Assembly: GCF_020102855.1 (NCBI RefSeq)
Contig: NZ_JADHZD010000001.1
Coordinates: 186,001-250,000, forward strand
Direction of reading: 5' to 3'
From: Nocardioides lacusdianchii
GTDB taxonomy: Bacteria > Actinomycetota > Actinomycetes > Propionibacteriales > Nocardioidaceae
DNA: 64,000 bases
In this document: positions 1 through 8,326 of the stretch, piece by piece
How the letters are laid out: each line of letters opens with the position of its first letter
Numbering within the stretch: the first letter of the stretch is position 1
Notes under the pieces: model-generated
Databases searched by the model: none
What the model was told of the DNA's origin: nothing
The model's input: only the letters and a program-made list of their open reading frames with translations
Position numbers and translations under genes: made by a program

Positions 1-770
1 TTCTCCTCCACGAAGCCCTTGACCGCGTTCAGCGCGACCGACAGGTTCCTCGTCGCCGCGACGAGCTCCTCGCGCTCGCCCTCCAGCATGGTCGACACGT
101 CGGCGAGCGACTGGTTGAACTGCCGCACGGTCTGGTCGTTCTCGGCGAGCGTGGCCATGAAGCCGCCCAGCGCCTCCACCGACCCGAACAGCTCGTCGGA
201 GTTGCCCGCGAGCGTCGCGCTGAGCCGCGAGAAGTCCTTGATCGTCTGGCGGAAGGTCGTGCCCTGGCCGCCGAAGTTGTCGGCCGTGACGGAGAGCAGG
301 TCCGACAGCGCGCCGGTCCGGTTCGCCCCCCGCGGGCCGAGGGCCACGTTGAGGCGGTCGAGGCTGTCGTAGATCTGGTCGAGCTCCAGCGGCTCGGAGG
401 TCTGGTCGACGCTCAGCTCGGCCCCGTCGGCGAGCACCTCGCCGGTGCCGGAGTAGGCCGGCGTCAGCTGGACGTAGCGGTCGCCGACCACCGACGGCGC
501 GATGATGACGGCCCTGGCGTCGGCCGGCAGCTTCACCTCCTCGTCGTACGTCATCGTCACCGCGACGTCGGTGCCGGTGGGTTCGACCCGGGTCACCGTG
601 CCGACCGGCACGCCGAGGACGCGGACGTCGCTGCCCTCGTAGACGGAGATGGTGCGCGGGAAGTGGGCCACGACGGTCCGGGCGGTGTCGCCGCCGAGGA
701 CGCTGACGGCCGCCGCGACGACGAAGCCGAGCACGACGAGGGGGACGAGGAGGCGCTTCACGAGGTCCAT
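1..770 (-). CDS. MCE family protein, fourth of operon (MceD position), partial
   Basis: Incomplete: the gene starts with ATG at 770 and runs off the left edge, so only about 256 N-terminal codons are present. The N-terminus (MDLVKRLLVPLVVLG...) is a single signal-anchor helix, followed by an MCE/MlaD beta-barrel domain at about residues 38-115 (segments FPRTISVYEGSDVRVLGVPV and VVGDRYVQL) and then a long helical stretch typical of Mce proteins. Mce subunits form an extracytoplasmic conduit that delivers lipids or sterols to the MlaE-type permease. It begins 3 nt after the stop of the preceding mce gene, so it belongs to the same transcript. The position letter is inferred from gene order; the substrate cannot be told from sequence. 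Confidence 0.88.
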   Translation of the reverse strand, partial: MDLVKRLLVPLVVLGFVVAAAVSVLGGDTARTVVAHFPRTISVYEGSDVRVLGVPVGTVTRVEPTGTDVAVTMTYDEEVKLPADARAVIIAPSVVGDRYVQLTPAYSGTGEVLADGAELSVDQTSEPLELDQIYDSLDRLNVALGPRGANRTGALSDLLSVTADNFGGQGTTFRQTIKDFSRLSATLAGNSDELFGSVEALGGFMATLAENDQTVRQFNQSLADVSTMLEGEREELVAATRNLSVALNAVKGFVEE

Positions 771-773
771 GGG

Positions 774-1736
774 TCAGCCCACCTGCGGGACGGGAGGGAA
801 GTTGGCGATCCACGTGTCGAACCACGGACCGGTGCCGAGCGTGTTGGCGAAGACGCGGTAGAAGGGCGCCATCAGCCGCAGGCTGCTGTCGAGGTTGTCC
901 TCGTTCTTGTTGAGCACGGCGATGACGTTCTCCAGGTGCGCCAGTGCGGGCTTGAGGTCCTCGCGCGACTGGCGGATCAAGGTGGTCAGCTCCTTCGACA
1001 GCCGGGTGCTGGAGACGAGCAGGTCGTGGACGGCGTCGCGGCGCGCGACCAGCGCGCGGAACAGCACGTCGCTGTCCTCCATCAGCGCGATGATGTCCTC
1101 GTCGCGCTCGTCGAGGACCGTGGAGACCCGCTCGAGGTTGACCAGCAGGTTGTTGAGCTGGGTGTCCTTCTCGGCGATGTTGGCCGACAGGCGGCTCAGG
1201 CCGCTGAGCGCGCCGCGGAACTCGTCGGGGGTGTTGCGGGTCAGGTCGGCCAGCGTGGTCAGCGACTCGGCGAGCTGGTCGGTGTCGATCTGCTCCGAGG
1301 TCGAGGCCAGTCCCTCGAACGCCTCCACCACGTCGAAGGGCGACGACGTGCGCGCGGCCGGGATGGTCGCGCCCTCGTCGAGCTGGCCGCCACCGGCGGG
1401 CTCCAGCGCGAGGAACATCGATCCGAGGATCGTCTTGACCTTGATGGCGGCGCGGGTCTCAGGCCCGAAGGCGGCGGCGTCGTCGACCTTGAAGCTCACC
1501 CGCACCTCGTCACCGGCCAGCGCGATCTCGTCGACCTTGCCCACGCGTACGCCGGCGATGCGGACCTCGTCGTTGACCTTGAGCCCGCCCGCCTCGGTGA
1601 ACATCGCGTGGTAGGTGTCGCCGCCACCGATGACCGGCAGGTCGTCGGCGCGCAGCGCGGCGACCAGCACCATCGCCAGGACGACGAGGCTGACGGCCCC
1701 GACGACGACCGGGTTGCGCTCACGGAAGGGCTTCAT
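774..1736 (-). CDS. MCE family protein, third of operon (MceC position)
   Basis: 320 residues. One N-terminal membrane anchor (about residues 8-28, NPVVVGAVSLVVLAMVLVAA) precedes an MCE/MlaD domain (about 38-120, with AMFTEAGGLKVNDEVRIAGV) and a helical C-terminal region with regularly spaced Ser/Thr/Leu positions, as in other Mce proteins. I chose ATG 1736 because GAGGGG lies about 9 nt upstream and the anchor begins right after it; an in-frame ATG at 1814 would overlap the previous gene and add 26 Arg/Ser-rich residues that do not look like signal sequence. A 64-nt spacer separates it from the upstream mce gene, the largest gap inside this operon. Role: component of the lipid-import channel. 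Assignment to the family is secure, substrate unknown. Confidence 0.9.
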   Translation of the reverse strand: MKPFRERNPVVVGAVSLVVLAMVLVAALRADDLPVIGGGDTYHAMFTEAGGLKVNDEVRIAGVRVGKVDEIALAGDEVRVSFKVDDAAAFGPETRAAIKVKTILGSMFLALEPAGGGQLDEGATIPAARTSSPFDVVEAFEGLASTSEQIDTDQLAESLTTLADLTRNTPDEFRGALSGLSRLSANIAEKDTQLNNLLVNLERVSTVLDERDEDIIALMEDSDVLFRALVARRDAVHDLLVSSTRLSKELTTLIRQSREDLKPALAHLENVIAVLNKNEDNLDSSLRLMAPFYRVFANTLGTGPWFDTWIANFPPVPQVG

Positions 1737-1800
1737 GTCGGGGTCCCCTCGGCGTTGTTCGGAGGAGCGGAGCGGGGGAGAAGAACGGCGTGGGGTGACT

Positions 1801-2838
1801 TCATCCGAGATCACACCTGTCGGAGCCGGTGTTGTACTTCACCGGGAGCGAGACGTTGTTGGGCAGGTTGACCCGGCCCTGGAACTCGCAGAGGTAGAAG
1901 TTGAAGAACGAGCCGTAGATGGCGGTGCGTCCGATCTTGTTGAGCTTGATCGGCAGCACCTGCAGCGCCCGGTCGAGCTCGGCCTTGTTCTTGTCGATGT
2001 TGCCGGCGACGGTGCGCAGCTCCTTGATGTCCTTCACCAGGGGCTCGCGGATCCCGTCGATCAGCGACGCGGTCTCCACCGACAGCGTCGAGACCTCCTC
2101 CAGCGAGCCGAGGATCGCGAACCGGTCCTTCTTCAGCCCGCCCACGAGGGTGCGGAAGGACTGGATCAGGCGGGTGAGCTGCTTGTCGCGGTCGGCCACG
2201 TGGTCGAGCACGAGCGACAGGTTGTCGATCAGGTCCCCGATGACCTCGTCGCGGTCGGCGAGCGTCGAGGTGACCGAGGCGGTGTGGGCCAGCAGTCCCT
2301 CGAGGGTCCCGCCCTCGCCCTGGAACACCTGGATCAGCTCGTAGGACAGTTGGTTGACGTCCTCGGGCGACAGCGCCTGGAAGAGCGGCTTGAAGCCGTT
2401 GAAGAGCACCGTCAGGTCGAGCGCCGCGCGCGTCCGGGAGACCGGGATGGTCGCACCGTCGGGCAGGCGCTGGGTGTCGCCGACCTCCTGGGTCAGCGAG
2501 ATGTAGCGCTGGCCGACGAGGTTGCGGTAGCGGATGGCGGCGTTGGTGCCGCCGTTGACCGAGGTGTCGTCGTCGACGGAGAAGGTGACCAGTGCGCGGG
2601 AGCGGTCGATGATCTCGACCTCGCTCACCGTGCCGACCCGGACGCCCGCGACGCGGATGTCGTCGCCCTTGGTGACACCTGTGGCGTCGGTGAACTCCGC
2701 GCTGTACTCCCGCGACGAGCCGAAGCCCAGGTTGCCGATCGTCACCACTAGCACCGTGGTGGCGAGCGAGGTCACGACCACGAAGACCAGGAGCTTGACC
2801 AGGTCGATCGACGTCTTCTTGTCCAGCAGTCCTCTCAC
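1801..2838 (-). CDS. MCE family protein, second of operon (MceB position)
   Basis: 345 residues. Translation from GTG 2838 gives VRGLLDKKTSIDLVKLLVF..., a short basic leader and one signal-anchor helix, then an MCE domain (about residues 38-115; EFTDATGVTKGDDIRVAGVR and RYRNLVGQRYISL) and a long alpha-helical tail. The GTG overlaps the stop of the preceding mce gene by 4 nt (GTGA), which points to translational coupling and fixes the start better than longer in-frame extensions that would run through the upstream gene. C-terminal Cys residues (YLCEFQGR, SDRCDLG) may form a disulfide outside the membrane; this is inference. Part of the mce lipid/sterol import complex. Confidence 0.9.
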   Translation of the reverse strand: MRGLLDKKTSIDLVKLLVFVVVTSLATTVLVVTIGNLGFGSSREYSAEFTDATGVTKGDDIRVAGVRVGTVSEVEIIDRSRALVTFSVDDDTSVNGGTNAAIRYRNLVGQRYISLTQEVGDTQRLPDGATIPVSRTRAALDLTVLFNGFKPLFQALSPEDVNQLSYELIQVFQGEGGTLEGLLAHTASVTSTLADRDEVIGDLIDNLSLVLDHVADRDKQLTRLIQSFRTLVGGLKKDRFAILGSLEEVSTLSVETASLIDGIREPLVKDIKELRTVAGNIDKNKAELDRALQVLPIKLNKIGRTAIYGSFFNFYLCEFQGRVNLPNNVSLPVKYNTGSDRCDLG

Positions 2839-4109
2839 CGCAGCGACACCTCCGCCCCGCGGGCCATGGGTCCGACGAGCAGGACCCCCAGGTCGGGTAC
2901 GTCGTCCGCAGTGACGCCGAGGCCGGGTGCGAGCAGGGCCTTGAGCAGCGCCGACTCCTCGCGGCCGCCGACGAAGCCGGCGGCCGTCCCCGACCAGCCC
3001 GGGCCGACCCGGCTGGTGCCCTTGCCGGTGGGCTCGTCGACGCCGTCGACGAAGTCGGGCTGGTGGGTGACCGGGTTGCTCTGCGACCACGGCGGGTTCG
3101 GCAGGCGGCCGCAGTAGTAGCCGCGCTTGTCGCCGTAGATCGGTGCGTCCTGGGGTCCGTAGCCGCGGGGCTGGTTGGGCAGCGTCTCCAGCACGATGTG
3201 GAGGGTGAAGCCGCGGAACGCCTCTGCCTGGAGGTCGCCGGCACCCACGATGCCGCCGAGCAGGCAGGGGTAGCCCGGGGCGTAGCGCGCGAACACCTCG
3301 AGCTGCTCCGCGCCGAGGTCGGCAAGGCGCACCAGGTTGTCACCGTTGTCGCGGGTGAAGCGTTCGGCGACCGTCGACAGCTTGCTCACGTCGTTGAAGA
3401 GCGCCTTCAGCTTGTCCTCACGTCCCTCCAGCGTCGTGGTGGTCGTGATCGTGTTGCGCAGGATCGTCGCGACCTCGGGCAGCACGTCGGCGTACGTGTC
3501 GGAGACCTCTGCGGTCAGGCGCAGGTCCTCGATCAGCCCCGGGAGCTCGGGGTTGAAGCGGGTGAGGTAGCCGTCGAGGGTCTCCAGGCTCTCGCCGAGC
3601 TGCTCGCCGCGACCCTCGAGCGCCGTGGCGACGGCGTTCAGGGTCGTGTTGAGGTCGGCGGGCTGGACCGCGCGCAGGAGCGGGTAGAGGTCGCTGAGCA
3701 CCTGCTCGACCTCGATCGAGAGGTTCGTGCGCTCGATGACGTCGCCGTCGGCGATCGGCTCGGCGTCCGACCCGCCCTCGGGGACGATGAGCGAGACGAA
3801 CTTCTCGCCGAAGAGCGTCTTGGGCAGGATCGAGGCCGTCACGTCGCTCGGGACCTGGGTCGTGCGGTCCTGGTAGAGCCCGAGCGTGATGTCGGCGCCG
3901 TCCGCGGTGGGCTCGTAGTCGAGCACCTCGCCCACGATGACGCCCTTGATCTTGACGTCCGCGCGCTGGGGCAGCTGGAGGCCGATGCGCGAGGCCTTCA
4001 CGGTGACCTCGTCGTAGTCGCTGAACTTCTGCGTGAACACGCCGTAGGTCAGCCACACCGAGGCGAGCATCAGCACCAGGAAGACGATGCCGAGGGACTT
4101 GGTCCTCAT
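2835..4109 (-). CDS. MCE family protein, first of operon (MceA position)
   Basis: 424 residues from ATG 4109, which follows the permease stop by 5 nt. The N-terminus MRTKSLGIVFLVLMLASVW is a signal anchor; the MCE/MlaD domain spans about residues 38-115 (ASRIGLQLPQRADVKIKGV, FGEKFVSL). The helical region is followed by a longer C-terminal extension (from about 290) with Cys residues (GYPCLLGG, GYYCGRLPNPPW) and a Pro/Gly-rich end, characteristic of the MceA member of actinobacterial operons. Open reading continues upstream of 4109 but that stretch lies antiparallel-free inside the permease gene in another frame and is not MCE-like. Function: proximal subunit of the periplasmic-facing import conduit, coupled to the two permeases and the ATPase upstream. 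Confidence 0.9.
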   Translation of the reverse strand: MRTKSLGIVFLVLMLASVWLTYGVFTQKFSDYDEVTVKASRIGLQLPQRADVKIKGVIVGEVLDYEPTADGADITLGLYQDRTTQVPSDVTASILPKTLFGEKFVSLIVPEGGSDAEPIADGDVIERTNLSIEVEQVLSDLYPLLRAVQPADLNTTLNAVATALEGRGEQLGESLETLDGYLTRFNPELPGLIEDLRLTAEVSDTYADVLPEVATILRNTITTTTTLEGREDKLKALFNDVSKLSTVAERFTRDNGDNLVRLADLGAEQLEVFARYAPGYPCLLGGIVGAGDLQAEAFRGFTLHIVLETLPNQPRGYGPQDAPIYGDKRGYYCGRLPNPPWSQSNPVTHQPDFVDGVDEPTGKGTSRVGPGWSGTAAGFVGGREESALLKALLAPGLGVTADDVPDLGVLLVGPMARGAEVSLR

Positions 4110-4114
4110 CTGCC

Positions 4115-4939
4115 TCACCCCGCCAGCCGCACGGTCGTGGCCGCGCCCCAGATCGCCATGGACAGGAGCAGGTCGAGCACGTTGATCGCCACGATGCTGG
4201 TCCGCACGGCGCGGCCCACGGCGACGCCCACCCCGGCGGGACCGCCGGAGGCGTTGTAGCCGTGGTAGCAGTGGATGAGGATCACCGTCACCGCGAAGAC
4301 CAGGACCTTGCCGAAGGACCACAGCACGTCGCCCGGTGGCAGGAACGCGTTGAAGTAGTGGTCGTAGGTGCCCGGCGACTGGCCGTAGATCTGGGTCACC
4401 ACGAGCCGGCTCGCGAAGTAGGACGACAGCAGGCCCACGACGTAGAGCGGGATGATCGCGATCAGCCCACCGACGACGCGGGTGGCGACCAGGAACGGCA
4501 TCGACGGGATCGCCATCACCTCGAGCGCGTCGACCTCCTCCGAGATCCGCATCGCGCCGAGCTGGGCGGTGAAGCCGCAACCCACGGTGGCGGCGAGCGC
4601 GATCCCGGCCACCAGCGGGGCGATCTCACGGGTGTTGAAGTAGGCCGAGACGAAGCCGGCGAACGCCGCGGTGCCGAGCTGGTTGAGCGCGGCGTAGCCG
4701 GAGAGGCCCACCTGCGCACCCGTGAAGAAGGTCATGCCGATGATGACGCCGACCGTGCCGCCGATGACGGCGAGGGCGCCCGTGCCGAGGGTGACCTCGG
4801 CGAGGATCCGCATGATCTCGCGGGGGTAGCGGGCGATGGAGCGCGGGATCGCGCGCAGCACGCCGAGGTGGAAGGCGAGCTGCCCGCCGAGGGTGTCGAG
4901 CGAGGCCAGCGGCTTGGCGTAGACGTCCTTGAGAGCCAT
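4115..4939 (-). CDS. MlaE/YrbE-family ABC permease, second copy (YrbEB type)
   Basis: 274 residues, close to the usual 265-290 for the family. Several hydrophobic segments are visible (about 45-75, 90-120, 150-190, 205-230, 240-265). The conserved cytoplasmic coupling segment RISEEVDALEVMAIPSMPF (E-x-DAL-x-VM) contacts the ATPase. It starts with ATG 4939 one base before the stop of the first permease gene ends, and ends 5 nt before the mceA-position gene, so it is in one operon with the ATPase, its sister permease and the Mce subunits. The pair of non-identical permeases is the standard arrangement of actinobacterial mce loci and predicts a permease heterodimer. Confidence 0.93.
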   Translation of the reverse strand: MALKDVYAKPLASLDTLGGQLAFHLGVLRAIPRSIARYPREIMRILAEVTLGTGALAVIGGTVGVIIGMTFFTGAQVGLSGYAALNQLGTAAFAGFVSAYFNTREIAPLVAGIALAATVGCGFTAQLGAMRISEEVDALEVMAIPSMPFLVATRVVGGLIAIIPLYVVGLLSSYFASRLVVTQIYGQSPGTYDHYFNAFLPPGDVLWSFGKVLVFAVTVILIHCYHGYNASGGPAGVGVAVGRAVRTSIVAINVLDLLLSMAIWGAATTVRLAG

Positions 4940-4940
4940 G

Positions 4941-5732
4941 TCATCCGCCCTTCGGTGGGACGACCTGGAGGTAGATCATGCTGAGGACGAAGTTGGCCAC
5001 GAAGAGCAGCAGGAAGGTGATGACGACCGACTCGTTGACCGCGTCGCCGACTCCCTTCGGCCCTCCGTTGGCGTTCATCCCCTTGTAGGAGGCGACGATC
5101 GCGGCGATGAGCCCGAAGATGAGCGCCTTGATGAGGCCGATCCACAGGTCCGGCAGCTGGGCGAGCGCGGTGAAGCTGGCGAGGTAGGCGCCGGGCGTGC
5201 CGTCCTGGAGGATCACGTTGAAGACGTAGCCGCCCGCGACGCCCACGACGCTGACCATGCCGTTGAGGAAGAACGCGACGAGCATGCACGCCAGCACCCG
5301 CGGCACGACGAGCCGCTGGATCGGGTCGATGCCCAGCACCATCATCGCGTCGAGCTCCTCGCGGATCTTGCGTGCGCCGAGGTCGGCGGCGATCGCCGAG
5401 CCTCCCGCACCCGCGATCAGCAGGGCGGTGCCGATCGGTGCCGCCTGCTGGACCACCGCGAGGACCGACGCCGAGCCGGTGAAGGACTGGGCGCCGAACT
5501 GCTTGATCAACCCGCCCACCTGGAGCGCGATGACCGCGCCGAATGGGATGGCGACGAGGGCAGTGGGCACGATCGTCACCGACGCGATGAACCACGCCTG
5601 CTGGATGAACTCCCGCAGCTGGAAGGGACGTCGGAAGAGTCCGCGGAACACGTCGAGAGCGAAGGCGAACAGGTTGCCTGCGACGCCCACGGGCGCGAGG
5701 GCGCGCGAGGTCAGCGAGGTGGAGGTGGCCAC
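4941..5732 (-). CDS. MlaE/YrbE-family ABC permease, first copy (YrbEA type)
   Basis: 263 residues from GTG 5732 (VATSTSLTSRALAPVGV...). This start leaves a 2-nt gap to the ATPase stop; an in-frame GTG farther upstream would overlap that gene by about 80 nt. Hydrophobic segments alternate with the family's coupling motif KIREELDAMMVLGIDPIQ (EL/VDAM-x-VLGIDP), which is the best-conserved region in MlaE proteins. It forms the membrane part of the mce importer together with the adjacent permease. The two permeases differ clearly in sequence, so they are diverged paralogues, not a recent duplication. Confidence 0.92.
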   Translation of the reverse strand: MATSTSLTSRALAPVGVAGNLFAFALDVFRGLFRRPFQLREFIQQAWFIASVTIVPTALVAIPFGAVIALQVGGLIKQFGAQSFTGSASVLAVVQQAAPIGTALLIAGAGGSAIAADLGARKIREELDAMMVLGIDPIQRLVVPRVLACMLVAFFLNGMVSVVGVAGGYVFNVILQDGTPGAYLASFTALAQLPDLWIGLIKALIFGLIAAIVASYKGMNANGGPKGVGDAVNESVVITFLLLFVANFVLSMIYLQVVPPKGG

Positions 5733-5734
5733 GG

Positions 5735-6691
5735 TCAGGCTCCCGGGGCCAGGCCGGCGTTGCTGGACTCGAACGAGCCGGGCGGCGGGGTCACGCCGTG
5801 CTCGCGGCACCACTCCCCCGCGGGCCGCTGGCTGCGGCGCGGGATGCCGTTGGACGGGTCGAGCTGCAGCGGGATCGGCGGCAGCGGCGGGAGCTCCTGG
5901 CCGGCCTCGGCGGCGAGCTCGTCGGCGTCCTTCTCCTCGGACATGCCGATGGGGCCCACCTTCTGGGCGTTGAGGAACTGGCGCACCACGGGCTCCTCGG
6001 AGCTGAGCAGCTGCTCGCGGGGGCCGAACATCGCGAGGTGGCGGTGGTAGAGCAGTCCGATGTTGTCCGGCACGGTCCGCGCGGTGTTGATGTCGTGGGT
6101 GACGATGAGGAAGGTGGCGTCGATCTGGGCGTTGAGGTCGACGATCAGCTGGTTGAGGAACGCCGTACGCACCGGGTCGAGGCCGGAGTCGGGCTCGTCG
6201 AAGAGCACGATCTCGGGGTCGAGCACGAGCGCGCGGGCGAGTCCGGCACGCTTGCGCATGCCGCCGGAGATCTCGCCCGGGAGCTTGTCCTCGGCACCGA
6301 GGAGGCCGACGAGGTCCATCTTCTCCATGACGATCTCGCGGACCTCGGACTCGGACTTCCGGGTGTGCTCGCGCAACGGGAAGGCGACGTTGTCGTAGAG
6401 GTTCATCGAGCCGAACATCGCGCCGTCCTGGAACAGCACGCCGAACAGCTTGCGGATCTCGTAGAGGTCGCGCTCGGAGCAGCTCGCGATGTCGGTGCCC
6501 TCGATGAGGATCGAGCCCTTGTCGGGCTTGAGCAGTCCGATGAGCGTCTTGAGGAAGACCGACTTGCCGGTGCCCGACGGGCCGAGCATCACGCAGATCT
6601 CGCCGGCGGGGACGGTGAGGGTCACGTCGCCCCAGATGAGCTGCTTGCCGAACGACTTGGAGAGGTCGTTGACCTTGATCTCGACACCCAT
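5735..6691 (-). CDS. mkl: Mce-associated ABC transporter ATPase (Mkl/MlaF type)
   Basis: 318 residues. Walker A GPSGTGKS at 37-44, signature ISGGMRKRAGLARAL, Walker B IVLFDEPDSGLDP and a switch His (LIVTHDI) are all intact. The C-terminus (from about 255) carries an Asp/Glu-rich then Pro-rich extension beyond the MlaF core, as in actinobacterial Mkl. ATG 6691 is preceded by AGGAAGG at about 11 nt, and the conserved sheet begins directly after it, so the upstream in-frame ATG at 6766 was not used. It powers lipid import by the adjacent MlaE permeases and Mce subunits. In Mycobacterium mkl lies near rplJL but away from the mce operons; here it heads the mce operon itself. Confidence 0.93.
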   Translation of the reverse strand: MGVEIKVNDLSKSFGKQLIWGDVTLTVPAGEICVMLGPSGTGKSVFLKTLIGLLKPDKGSILIEGTDIASCSERDLYEIRKLFGVLFQDGAMFGSMNLYDNVAFPLREHTRKSESEVREIVMEKMDLVGLLGAEDKLPGEISGGMRKRAGLARALVLDPEIVLFDEPDSGLDPVRTAFLNQLIVDLNAQIDATFLIVTHDINTARTVPDNIGLLYHRHLAMFGPREQLLSSEEPVVRQFLNAQKVGPIGMSEEKDADELAAEAGQELPPLPPIPLQLDPSNGIPRRSQRPAGEWCREHGVTPPPGSFESSNAGLAPGA

Positions 6692-6720
6692 GTTGCGCGG
6701 ACCCCTTCCTCTCCCCGTCG

Positions 6721-6734
6721 CTACTCCTGAGTAG
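6721..6734. promoter_or_regulatory. Palindrome upstream of the mce operon, candidate operator
   Basis: CTACTC-CT-GAGTAG is a perfect 6-bp inverted repeat with a 2-bp spacer, 30 nt upstream of the mkl start and the only strong palindrome in the mkl-rplL gap apart from the terminator. Its position fits a repressor site for the mce operon; mce operons are commonly controlled by GntR- or TetR-type repressors. No regulator gene lies next to it in the window and no convincing -10/-35 pair was found here, so its role is inferred. Confidence 0.4.
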
Positions 6735-6839
6735 TCCAACGCGGCAGGACGCGGGAGGTTACGCACCGGGTGCGACGCTCGTCACGGACCGCGGCGGGGG
6801 CGGGGCCAGGGCCGGGGAAGGTGCCCTTGGAGACGCCAC

Positions 6840-6873
6840 AGGGCGGTCACCCCGGTGAAGGGGTGACCGCCCT
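6840..6873 (-). terminator. Intrinsic terminator-like hairpin after rplL
   Basis: A perfect 14-bp stem (AGGGCGGTCACCCC / GGGGTGACCGCCCT) with a 6-nt loop lies 44 nt beyond the rplL stop. There is no U-tract, which is usual in high-GC actinobacteria. It separates rplJL from the mce operon on the same strand, so mce should have its own promoter. Confidence 0.8.
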
Positions 6874-6917
6874 GGGCGGTCGACGGAGGGCCCGCGAGGG
6901 GCCCGTCCGTCAGTGGG

Positions 6918-7304
6918 TCACTTGACGGTGACGGTGGCGCCGGCGGCCTCGAGGGCCTCCTTCGCCTTGTCGGCCGAAGCCTTGTCGACCTTCTCGAGGA
7001 TCGCCTTCGGGGCGGCCTCGACGAGGTCCTTGGCCTCCTTGAGACCGAGGGAGGTCAGCGCGCGGACCTCCTTGATGACGTTGATCTTCTTGTCGCCGGC
7101 GGCCTCGAGGACGACGTCGAACTCGTCCTGCTCGGCAGCGGCCTCGCCACCGGCGGCCGGGGCGCCCGCGGCGGGGGCAGCGGCGACGGGGGCAGCGGCG
7201 GTGACGCCGAAGGTCTCCTCGAACTCCTTGACGAACTCGGAGAGCTCGATGAGGGTCATTTCCTTGAACGCGTCGAGCAGCTCGACGGTGGACAGCTTCG
7301 CCAT
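6918..7304 (-). CDS. rplL: 50S ribosomal protein L7/L12
   Basis: 128 residues, the normal length. The N-terminal dimerisation helix ([20 protein letters not shown]) is followed by an Ala/Gly hinge with [12 protein letters not shown] (about 45-60) and the C-terminal factor-binding domain [20 protein letters not shown] ... [11 protein letters not shown] ... AGATVTVK. It forms the ribosomal stalk bound to L10 and recruits translation GTPases. It lies 78 nt after rplJ on the same strand and is followed by a strong hairpin. No rpoB follows; the mce operon occupies the place where rpoBC is commonly found. Confidence 0.99.
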   Translation of the reverse strand: MAKLSTVELLDAFKEMTLIELSEFVKEFEETFGVTAAAPVAAAPAAGAPAAGGEAAAEQDEFDVVLEAAGDKKINVIKEVRALTSLGLKEAKDLVEAAPKAILEKVDKASADKAKEALEAAGATVTVK

Positions 7305-7382
7305 GGTGGCGGTTCCTTCCGATCTGAGACCCGTGCGTGCGCGCGGGTCAGGGGTTTCCAGGTGGTGTACGTCGGCCCGGTG

Positions 7383-8039
7383 TCAGGCGTCGGTGGACTC
7401 GGCGGCCTGGTCGGCCGCCTCGTCGGTCGCCTCGGCGTCGGGACCCGCGGGGGCCTCCTCGACCGGGGCGTCCTCGGCAGCCGGAGCAGCCGGCGTACCG
7501 GCACCACCTGCGAGGATCGAGGGGTCCTCGGTCGCCTTCGTCTCCAGGGCGCCGGCGAGCCGGGCGACCTGGGCGAGCGGGGCGTTGAGGAGGTAGACGG
7601 CCTGGGACAGCGAGGCGAGCATGCCGCCCGCGAGCTTGCCCAGCAGGACCTCACGCGACTCGAGATCGGCCAGCTTGGCGATCTCGGAAGCGTCGAGGGA
7701 CTTGCCGTCCAGGACACCGCCCTTGATGACAAGAGCGGGGTTTGCCTTGGCAAAGTCACGCAGACCCTTGGCGGCCTCGACCACGTCTCCATTGATGAAG
7801 GCGATGGCGGTGGGGCCGGTCAGCAGGTCGTCGAAGCCTTCGATGCCCACCTCGGTGGCGGCGATCTTGGCCAGCGTGTTCTTGACCACGGCGTAGTGGG
7901 CGTTCTCGCCGAGGGAGCGCCGCAGGTCCTGCAGCTGCTTCACGGTGAGACCGCGGTACTCGGTCAGCACAGCGCCGGCGGAATCGTTGAAGGACTCAAC
8001 GATCTCCGCAACGGCGGCAGTCTTTTCTGGCCGCGCCAT
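7383..8039 (-). CDS. rplJ: 50S ribosomal protein L10
   Basis: 218 residues, about 40 longer than the core protein. Residues 1-175 carry the L10 fold ([51 protein letters not shown]), and the end is a low-complexity Ala/Glu/Asp/Pro tail (about 178-218) of the kind found in several actinobacteria. L10 anchors L7/L12 dimers on 23S rRNA and autoregulates its own operon by binding the leader. ATG 8039 is preceded by GGAAGGAGACCCC. Operon: leader, rplJ, rplL. Confidence 0.98.
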   Translation of the reverse strand: MARPEKTAAVAEIVESFNDSAGAVLTEYRGLTVKQLQDLRRSLGENAHYAVVKNTLAKIAATEVGIEGFDDLLTGPTAIAFINGDVVEAAKGLRDFAKANPALVIKGGVLDGKSLDASEIAKLADLESREVLLGKLAGGMLASLSQAVYLLNAPLAQVARLAGALETKATEDPSILAGGAGTPAAPAAEDAPVEEAPAGPDAEATDEAADQAAESTDA

Positions 8040-8219
8040 GGGGTCTCCTTCCGGGGTTGACCACCGGCGTCCGGCCCACAGACGACGAACGCCCTGAGCA
8101 CAGGCTCAGGGCGTGGATGCGGCCGAGGCCGCTGCTCTGTCACCTGCGCCGGCCGTTCGCACTGCGAACCTTCAGTCACGGGCGAGGAGCTCGTGACAAC
8201 CTGCGGTCTTTGGTTTCGA
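8040..8219 (-). ncRNA. Ribosomal protein L10 leader (autoregulatory 5' UTR)
   Basis: The roughly 180-nt untranslated region before rplJ can fold into several stems: GCCCTGAG/CTCAGGGC at 8091-8112 with a 6-nt loop, and GTCACGGGC/GCTCGTGAC near 8175-8198. L10 leaders that bind L10(L12)4 and repress translation are established for this operon. The assignment rests on position, length and visible stems; I could not score it against the Rfam model. The 5' end is set from the promoter proposed at 8226-8255. Confidence 0.65.
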
Positions 8220-8225
8220 AGCCAG

Positions 8226-8255
8226 ACAGTACGCGTCGGGACCCGGGGCAGACAA
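8226..8255 (-). promoter_or_regulatory. Promoter of the rplJL operon
   Basis: On the minus strand TTGTCT (8250-8255) and TACTGT (8226-8231) are separated by 18 nt, a good match to the actinobacterial housekeeping-sigma consensus (TTGNNN, TANNNT). Transcription would start near 8219, giving the 180-nt leader. The site overlaps the upstream region of the plus-strand ATPase gene that starts at 8327. Confidence 0.6.
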
Positions 8256-8326
8256 ATCGGCGTCGCCGGCGGGGCAAACGGCCCAATCCGCTGCCGCGAC
8301 CGCCCCGACGCTGGTTCCATGGACGC

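Noticed and set aside
7383-8039. Frameshift in rplJ because of its extra 40 residues
   Set aside because: The acidic Ala/Glu tail occurs in L10 of several actinobacteria and the core is uninterrupted.
8040-8219. Possible riboswitch before rplJ
   Set aside because: Position and gene identity fit the L10 autoregulatory leader; no ligand-type riboswitch core was seen.
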